64,000 nucleotides of DNA from Clostridia bacterium (GTDB lineage Bacteria; Bacillota; Clostridia; Christensenellales; Aristaeellaceae). How positions within the stretch are numbered: position 1 is the first letter of the stretch; the number at the start of each line of letters is the position of its first letter. The stretch lies in assembly GCA_017476605.1 (NCBI GenBank), contig JAFUZM010000042.1:1-64000 (forward strand), read 5' to 3'. A program made the translations under genes and the position numbers. Below the pieces are notes generated by a model. The model made no database searches, was not told where the DNA came from, and worked only from the letters and a program-made list of their open reading frames with translations. This document shows positions 59,052 to 64,000 of the stretch, one piece after another.

Positions 59052-60092
59052 TTACTTGACTACTTCCTGAGCAGCGCGGGCAGCGTCGTAATCGGAATCG
59101 ACGGCCTTGGCATATCCGGTGTGGCTGTACACATCAAAGATGGCCTTGCCTTCCGGTGTATTGATGATGTTGATCAGTGCGGTCTGGATGGCATTGACGA
59201 ATTCCGGATTGTACACATCGTCCTTAGCTTTTGTGATGGAAACAGTGTCATTATAGATGCCCTTGGTGACGCCGATAACATTCAGCTCGTTCCAGATGGA
59301 ATCCTCACGGCCCATGCCCATTTTGCCGGTTGCATCAGCAGAGTCGGCGGGAATGGTCCAGGCATCCTCATAGTCGTTGCGGCCATCTGCATAACAGACG
59401 ATGATGTCAACGGCCTCAGCAGCTGCCTGTGCGAAAGCCTCGCCATAGCCCTGGAGAGTGGTTACCTTGGAAAGGTCGGTAATCTTCTTGCCATAGTTGT
59501 CATAGAGCCAGAGAGTCGGATAGATGTATCCGGCAGAGGAGCTGTTCTGAAGAACGGCCCAGTTGGCATTGTTGAGGTCATCCCAGGTGAGTGCTTCGCC
59601 GGCGTTGGCCTTGGCAGCCAGCTCTTTGCCGTAGGCAGAAGGAGTGGCATAGATGAGAGCACGATAGAAGGTTACCTGCGGACCATTCTTGAGGGTCTTG
59701 TTGGCATCGCCGTTCCAGGTGGCAGGATCTTCGCTGTCGTTGGAAAGGCCATTGCGGGTGGCGGTCAGGATGACATCTACCTCGTCGCTGTAGAGGATGT
59801 AGGTGCCGGCCGGCAGCCAGCCAAGGTCGATGGAGCCGGCAGCCAGAGCTTCGCCGGTAGCGGCATAGCTGGTGCCAACGGTGATGTCGACTTCGCCGAT
59901 ATCATATCCCTGATTGGCCATCTCAGCCTGAATGAGTTCCGGAAGGTTCTGTGTTCCGGTGATGATGACATCCGCGTCCTTGGACGGGACAAACTCGATT
60001 TTGAGGGAATCCATCTTGATGTTGTCGGCCAGAGCACCAAAAACGCTGAGGCACAGGAGAACAGCAAGAGCAAGTGTGATAAGTTTCTTCAT
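59052..60092 (-). CDS. phnD: Phosphonate ABC transporter substrate-binding protein
   Basis: A 346-residue periplasmic-binding-protein-type receptor. The N-terminal signal (KKLITLALAVLLCLSVFGALA) ends in an Ala-rich site; a Cys occurs inside it, but the usual lipobox (L-x-x-C at the cleavage point) is not seen, so the protein may be secreted rather than a lipoprotein. The body contains GTSYAATGEALAAGSIDLGW near residue 72 and YTPSAYGK-like YATPSAYGKEL near 150, typical of PhnD. ATG 60092 has GGGAGGA 6 bases ahead. It is first in the operon, with its own promoter and a terminator after it. The ligand may be phosphonate, phosphite or a nucleotide-like compound. Confidence 0.9.
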   Translation of the reverse strand: MKKLITLALAVLLCLSVFGALADNIKMDSLKIEFVPSKDADVIITGTQNLPELIQAEMANQGYDIGEVDITVGTSYAATGEALAAGSIDLGWLPAGTYILYSDEVDVILTATRNGLSNDSEDPATWNGDANKTLKNGPQVTFYRALIYATPSAYGKELAAKANAGEALTWDDLNNANWAVLQNSSSAGYIYPTLWLYDNYGKKITDLSKVTTLQGYGEAFAQAAAEAVDIIVCYADGRNDYEDAWTIPADSADATGKMGMGREDSIWNELNVIGVTKGIYNDTVSITKAKDDVYNPEFVNAIQTALINIINTPEGKAIFDVYSHTGYAKAVDSDYDAARAAQEVVK

Positions 60093-60137
60093 GATAGTTC
60101 CTCCCATAAGTAAATCTCTAATGTTGGAAACGCAGAA

Positions 60138-60146
60138 AGTATAGCA
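60138..60146 (-). promoter_or_regulatory. Extended -10 promoter of the phn operon
   Basis: TATACT (plus-strand 60138-60143) preceded by TGC, an extended -10, lies about 45 bases before phnD. The -35 is weak (TTTCCT at 17-base spacing), which fits dependence on an activator. I saw no clear Pho box. Confidence 0.5.
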
Positions 60147-60164
60147 TACTCATTGTAAAAAGGA

Positions 60165-60473
60165 AAGAACGATTCGACAAAAAGTTCGTGTATCTGTGGA
60201 TTATAGGCAGAAAATGGCAAAAAAATATGCATATTCTCGGCAAATTTGCCAAACGTTCTTGTTAAAATGCTGAAAAACGTATGGGAATCGTCGGATGGAC
60301 TTCCATTTTTGGTGCATCCACGAATGAAATGCTATCCGATTCTGATTCATCCAGGAGAATATGGAGGGGAGTCGCTGGTCAAAACAACCAGATGATGCTT
60401 GTAGCTTTTCGATTCAGGCTCAATTTCCATTCTGCGTTCGGATTCAGATAGGGAGTAGGATTCCGGGGATCAC
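60165..60473. other. Intergenic region between phnD and the RNA methyltransferase gene
   Basis: This part of the 443-base divergent gap holds no coding frame, terminator or riboswitch that I can recognise. It includes an AT-rich stretch (60190-60290) just upstream of the phn promoter that could carry activator sites, but no repeated motif was found. Confidence 0.4.
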
Positions 60474-60502
60474 TTGCGAAAATATGGACAAAGAAATATA
60501 AT
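60474..60502 (+). promoter_or_regulatory. Promoter of the methyltransferase pair
   Basis: TTGCGA at 60474-60479 and TATAAT at 60497-60502 with 17-base spacing, 34 bases before the ATG at 60536. Confidence 0.7.
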
Positions 60503-60535
60503 GACGGCAATGACAACCATGAGTGAGGGTTATTC

Positions 60536-61423
60536 ATGCAGGATTTTTTGGAAAAGCGAATCAGAGATGAATACGATCCGGATACAGCAAGCCGAATTCT
60601 GGAGGGATTCAAACAGGAACGCAGGACCTGTTTGCGAGTGAACCGACTGAAAAGCAATTGTCAGGATATCAGCCGGGATCTGAATGATGCCGGCGTCGAA
60701 TTTACGAGAGTTTCTTGGTATGAGGATGCATTTGTCTTAGAGGCAAACACGGAGGACAGGGTACGGGCGCTTCCGCTATATGAACAGGGCCTTGTTTATC
60801 TTCAAAATCTGTCCTCTATGATTCCACCACTGCTGCTGGATCCTCAGAAGGAGGAAAACATTCTGGATATGGCGGCAGCTCCCGGCGGAAAAACCACTCA
60901 GATGGCAGCCATGACAGACAATCTTGCAATGATTACAGCCTGCGAACGGAATACAGGAAGAGCAGAGCGCCTTAAACACAATTTAGAGGTACAAAATGCA
61001 AGACGGGTTACGGTCATGACAAAGGATGCGAGAAATCTCGAGAGCTTTTTCCGCTTTGACCGCATCCTGCTGGATGCACCGTGCAGCGGAAGCGGAACGG
61101 TAACACCATTTACCAAAGGGACGTTTTCCGAGGAGAATCTTAAAAAGACGGGAAAGCTGCAGCGGGAAATGCTGGAAAAAGCTCTGAGCATGCTCCCATC
61201 TGGTCATGATCTGGTCTATTCCACGTGTTCCATTTTAAAAGAGGAAAACGAACGGGTGATTGAGAAGCATGTGAAAAACGGAATGGTCTCCGTTGTTCCA
61301 TTTGACAGGGAACGATTTGCCACTCTTCCTTTGCTCCCGGTGGATATCGCAGGGACGCTGTGCATCTGTCCAACAGATACATATGAAGGATTCTTTGCAG
61401 CACGACTCAGAAAAAACAAATGA
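60536..61423 (+). CDS. RsmB/NSUN-family RNA 5-methylcytosine methyltransferase
   Basis: A 295-residue SAM methyltransferase. The N-terminal TCLRVNRLKS near residue 32 is the NSUN substrate-side motif, ILDMAAAPGGKTTQMAAM near 110 is the SAM loop, and the two active-site cysteines lie in LLDAPCSGSGT near 180 and VYSTCSILKEEN near 227. The length suits the short Firmicutes enzymes (such as RsmF/YebU-type without a PUA domain), so the RNA target is probably rRNA, though it could be tRNA. GAGGG lies 7 bases before the ATG. The next gene overlaps by ATGA, and both may be transcribed from the promoter at 60474. Confidence 0.9.
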   Translation: MQDFLEKRIRDEYDPDTASRILEGFKQERRTCLRVNRLKSNCQDISRDLNDAGVEFTRVSWYEDAFVLEANTEDRVRALPLYEQGLVYLQNLSSMIPPLLLDPQKEENILDMAAAPGGKTTQMAAMTDNLAMITACERNTGRAERLKHNLEVQNARRVTVMTKDARNLESFFRFDRILLDAPCSGSGTVTPFTKGTFSEENLKKTGKLQREMLEKALSMLPSGHDLVYSTCSILKEENERVIEKHVKNGMVSVVPFDRERFATLPLLPVDIAGTLCICPTDTYEGFFAARLRKNK

Positions 61424-62289
61424 CCAAAGTGTACATGTGCACGATGGAAAACGAAAAGACAGAAGGGAAACTTTGTATGAATATCATGCAGAAAATATGG
61501 TCCAAAACGCGCTTCTATCTGGTGAAAGCAGCGGGGCATATTCCTGGATTTTTCGACGGAGACGATTATTATTGCAATCTCTGCGGGAAGAGCTCGCGTA
61601 TTTTTCTTCCCTATGGAACAAAAAGTGATGCAGCGATTCATATGATCGGTTCTGGCGTCCGGCCACACTGTGAGTGCCCGCGATGCTTTTCGCATGATCG
61701 ATTCCGTTGGGTTTACGAGGTTTTGCTGAGGCATACGGATATTGCATCTCCTGAGCGGACTCGCGCACTGCGAGTGCTGCATATTGCGGCGGAACCCGGC
61801 ATTAAGGAACATCTATGCGGGAGCAGACAGGGATCAAAGCCCTTGGCACCGGTTGAGTATCTGACAGGAGATCTTGAACGGATTTACTCAGATGTTCAGG
61901 TGGATGTAACCGATATGCATCAGTTTCCGGATGAATCCTTTGATTATTTCATCATCAATCATGTCATGGAACATGTACCGAATGAGAAAGCGGCAATGGC
62001 AGAGATTCACCGTGTATTAAAAAAGGATGGAGTGCTCTTCATTTCCTTCCCTATGAGTTTAACCGCAAAAACGTTTGAAGATCCATCCATCACAACGCCA
62101 GCAGGACGCCGTGAAGCATATGGGCAGGAAGATCACGTCAGACTGTATGGAACAGACAGCAAAGAGCGCCTGGAGGCGTTTGGCTTTGAGGTTCAGCCAT
62201 TGGTTGCAAAGGAGCAGCTGCCCGAGAGCGAGGTTAGACGGATGGCGCTCATTCCTGAGGACACAATTTTTATGTGCAAACCGGTTTGA
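61420..62289 (+). CDS. Class I SAM-dependent methyltransferase with N-terminal Cys motif
   Basis: A 289-residue protein. Residues 50-90 hold two CxxC pairs (YYCNLCGKSS and CECPRCFSHDR) that look like a small zinc-binding module. The methyltransferase domain follows: VLHIAAEPGIKEHL near 130, DVTDMHQFPDESFDYFIINH near 165, and VMEHVPNEKAAMAEIHRVLK near 190, giving the canonical SAM-binding motifs of the methyltransf_11 type. Zinc-module methyltransferases of this layout often sit in glycan or secondary-metabolite loci, but the target is unknown. Coding begins at ATG 61420, overlapping the previous stop, and the gene ends at a strong terminator. Confidence 0.8.
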   Translation: MTKVYMCTMENEKTEGKLCMNIMQKIWSKTRFYLVKAAGHIPGFFDGDDYYCNLCGKSSRIFLPYGTKSDAAIHMIGSGVRPHCECPRCFSHDRFRWVYEVLLRHTDIASPERTRALRVLHIAAEPGIKEHLCGSRQGSKPLAPVEYLTGDLERIYSDVQVDVTDMHQFPDESFDYFIINHVMEHVPNEKAAMAEIHRVLKKDGVLFISFPMSLTAKTFEDPSITTPAGRREAYGQEDHVRLYGTDSKERLEAFGFEVQPLVAKEQLPESEVRRMALIPEDTIFMCKPV

Positions 62290-62327
62290 AAATGAAATGC
62301 AATGAGAGATCATTGCATCTATGAATG

Positions 62328-62379
62328 ATCGGCCAGGAGGCTCAGTCTTACAGAGATAGGGCTTCCTGGCCGATTTTTT
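62328..62379 (+). terminator. Rho-independent terminator after the methyltransferase pair
   Basis: ATCGGCCAGGAG at 62328-62339 pairs with CTTCCTGGCCGAT at 62362-62374 around a 22-base loop and is followed by six T ending at 62379. The stem is long and GC-rich. Confidence 0.85.
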
Positions 62380-62520
62380 AGGAAAGATCAGAAATGACTC
62401 GAAGCACTCAGAAAATCCGCATGTTGCCTGCCTACACCTAAGGATAGTATGGGTGCTGAAAATTATCCTATTTCAGTAGTTTTGAGCTGCTTTATGGTTA
62501 GAAATGAACTCTGACCGCTT

Positions 62521-64000
62521 TTATTGCGGGAATAAGATTTCATTATCATAAAAGGATGATTTTCGGTTTAGTTCATCAAAAAACAAATCATATCCAAATT
62601 GTTCAGATAATGTTGGGTACCCCGAAAAGAGGTTTACGCCAAGGCCTAACTGTTCACCTGGAATGCGAACGCCAATAGATGCAAGAACAGATGGAAAGAA
62701 ATCAATGGTTGTAAACATCCTGTTTTTTTCTGAGACGGGCTGAATGATTGGATTTATAAAGGCGTTGTAAACCAATCTTTTTTGGCTCCCGTTCATTTTG
62801 TCAAATTCACCGATAAAACTACTGAAGAAATAATCAAGCATGGAAGCATGATCACCTGTAATAACAATGGTGGTATTTTCCATAAATGACTGTTCCATAC
62901 ACCAATCAACAAAACTTTTGGCTTGACGTGATGTACAGGCAATGATATTAGCAGTTCTGGTGGCAAACTCAGTAGGGCACAGATCACATTCTCGAGTTGG
63001 ATGATGGGTATCCAGAGTTAAAAGAGCAAGGTGAAAGGGCTTTTTTTCCTTTGCGAGTACGAGGAGTTCTTCTTTTGCCCAAGCATATAAGTCTTTGTCA
63101 AGAATTCCCCAGTCTCCGGATTCTTCAGACGGTAAAGGAATCCCACGTTTTGCAGCATCATGGATGTCAAGGATTTCATATTCTCCATGATCTGTATATA
63201 GCTGGCGACGACCACCAAATTCGAAATCAGATCCTGCCATGAAAACACAATGATATCCATTTGCATTCAGAATATCGCCCAAAGTTACAGCTCCTGGAAG
63301 AAATTGCTGAAAACGATCCCCTATATTGCTGTCGTCTGTTACATAATACTTCAGGGGTATCCCTGCGGTTTGAGCAACCATTCCAGCGATTGTCCATCCA
63401 CAGGCAGGTGCTATTGCTGCTCCTTGGATGAGGTCAGACTGTGAAAAACTTATATTGTTTTTCGCAATTTCTGTCAATTCTGCAGAAAGACTTGGAGTAA
63501 AAGCACCTCCATTCTCAGGATCCTGTGTTGTTGTCTCACAGGACTCTATGTAAAGAGTGATTAGATTTCGCTTTCTCTCGGGAAACGCTAACTGGCTGAT
63601 ATCTGGTTTCACATAGTGTTCTTCGATGAAAGTAGATGAATGAATGCGTGAGTCTATGAAGCCAGTAAAATCGAGAAGGGAATTTCCCATAACAAGTAGG
63701 ATTGCTAGCCATATACCAAGGATGAGCCAAATGATTTTTAAGCTTATTCGAATTGGATATTGATGAAAAATGATTTCAGACAGTGTCTGACGTACGGAGA
63801 AAACAGCTCTTGTTTTACGTAAAGGAAGTGCACAAAGAAGCAGAAGAAGGAAAATGAACGACAATGCTCTTCCGAAAATATAGAGATTAAGATCAAGAAA
63901 GAAAGAGTTGGCAGTCCCTTTTAGTGGCATTCTTAGGTAGAATACAACCATATCAAGGCTGATATTTGAATATGTGTTTTTTGCCCAAATATAAGCAAAC
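62521..64000 (-). CDS. LTA-synthase/OpgB-like phosphoglycerol transferase (5' end outside window)
   Basis: The minus-strand frame is open from the window edge to the stop at 62521 (492 residues visible). The visible N-terminus includes YSNISLDMVVFYLRMPLKGT, so the ATG at 63951 is internal and the true start lies beyond 64000. One or two membrane helices are followed by an outer sulfatase-fold domain. TLYIESCETTTQD holds the probable metal site and nucleophile, GWTIAGMVAQTAGIPL, WGILDKDLYAWAKEE and LTLDTHHPTRECD are typical of OpgB/MdoB phosphoglycerol transferases, and VITGDHASMLD gives the last metal ligands. It probably adds phosphoglycerol to a surface glycan or lipid. It is AT-rich and may belong to the next surface locus. 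Confidence 0.88.
   Translation of the reverse strand, partial: FAYIWAKNTYSNISLDMVVFYLRMPLKGTANSFFLDLNLYIFGRALSFIFLLLLLCALPLRKTRAVFSVRQTLSEIIFHQYPIRISLKIIWLILGIWLAILLVMGNSLLDFTGFIDSRIHSSTFIEEHYVKPDISQLAFPERKRNLITLYIESCETTTQDPENGGAFTPSLSAELTEIAKNNISFSQSDLIQGAAIAPACGWTIAGMVAQTAGIPLKYYVTDDSNIGDRFQQFLPGAVTLGDILNANGYHCVFMAGSDFEFGGRRQLYTDHGEYEILDIHDAAKRGIPLPSEESGDWGILDKDLYAWAKEELLVLAKEKKPFHLALLTLDTHHPTRECDLCPTEFATRTANIIACTSRQAKSFVDWCMEQSFMENTTIVITGDHASMLDYFFSSFIGEFDKMNGSQKRLVYNAFINPIIQPVSEKNRMFTTIDFFPSVLASIGVRIPGEQLGLGVNLFSGYPTLSEQFGYDLFFDELNRKSSFYDNEILFPQ

Noticed and set aside
59004..60113. A 369-codon plus-strand open frame across the whole phnD gene
   Set aside because: It is exactly antisense to phnD, lacks a ribosome site and reads as low-complexity Gly/Val-rich sequence produced by phnD codon bias.
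62521..63951. Complete LTA-synthase-like gene starting at 63951
   Set aside because: The frame stays open to the window edge with family-like sequence, so the start lies outside and the gene is partial.

Overview
The window looks like the chromosome of a Gram-positive, low-to-moderate GC anaerobe of the Clostridia (Bacillota). Supporting genes are HPr kinase/phosphorylase, LytR-CpsA-Psr and CapA envelope proteins, a class B sortase with a Cna-B surface protein, a YolD/UmuC-type polymerase pair, QueH, DUF1934 and an LTA-synthase/OpgB-type phosphoglycerol transferase. The order or family cannot be fixed from this sequence. I saw no rRNA, tRNA, CRISPR array, phage or complete insertion sequence.

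Layout. 0-9.4 kb, AT-rich: the tail of an unknown gene, two polytopic proteins of a divergent putative GT-C glycosyltransferase family (A, B) separated by a decayed transposase, then a six-gene minus-strand operon resembling an Arn/Gtr sugar-decoration pathway (WecE-like aminotransferase, SDR, two SMR-like subunits, DPM1-type GT2, ATP-grasp ligase). 9.7-30.8 kb, more GC-rich: hprK, a third family member (C), two further large membrane proteins, EamA, LCP, CapA, an Rsm22-like protein, an ECF S-component, tandem Gpi18-like GT-C genes, DUF1934, rfbB, queH and a tandem pair of PTPS-related membrane proteins. 31-40 kb: one long plus-strand run with a Cna-B surface protein, sortase B, a secreted unknown, a secreted transglutaminase and a type IV pilus-like module (GspF, four pilin-like proteins, PilT). 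40-48.6 kb, AT-rich: two MBOAT/SGNH acyl-transfer pairs alternating with two GT-C-like proteins. 48.7-52.3 kb: family members D and E. 52.3-62.3 kb: XRE regulator, Y-family polymerase with YolD-like partner, an operon phnD-phnC-phnE-phnE-5'-nucleotidase, an RNA m5C methyltransferase and a second SAM methyltransferase. 62.5-64 kb: an OpgB/LTA-synthase-like gene running off the window.

How it fits together. The main theme is building and modifying cell-surface glycans. RfbB makes dTDP-4-keto-6-deoxyglucose, the substrate of the WecE-like aminotransferase. The GT2 could load the sugar on a polyprenyl phosphate, the SMR pair could flip it, and GT-C proteins could transfer it outside the cell. MBOAT/SGNH pairs could acylate the product, LCP could attach it to the wall, and the OpgB-like enzyme could add phosphoglycerol. 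About thirteen polytopic GT-C-like proteins fall in 64 kb. Five of them (A-E) share motifs I recognise from no named family. The second theme is a sortase/Cna-B/transglutaminase plus PilT-only pseudopilus cassette that may be an undescribed surface structure. All functional links are inferred from sequence and gene order.
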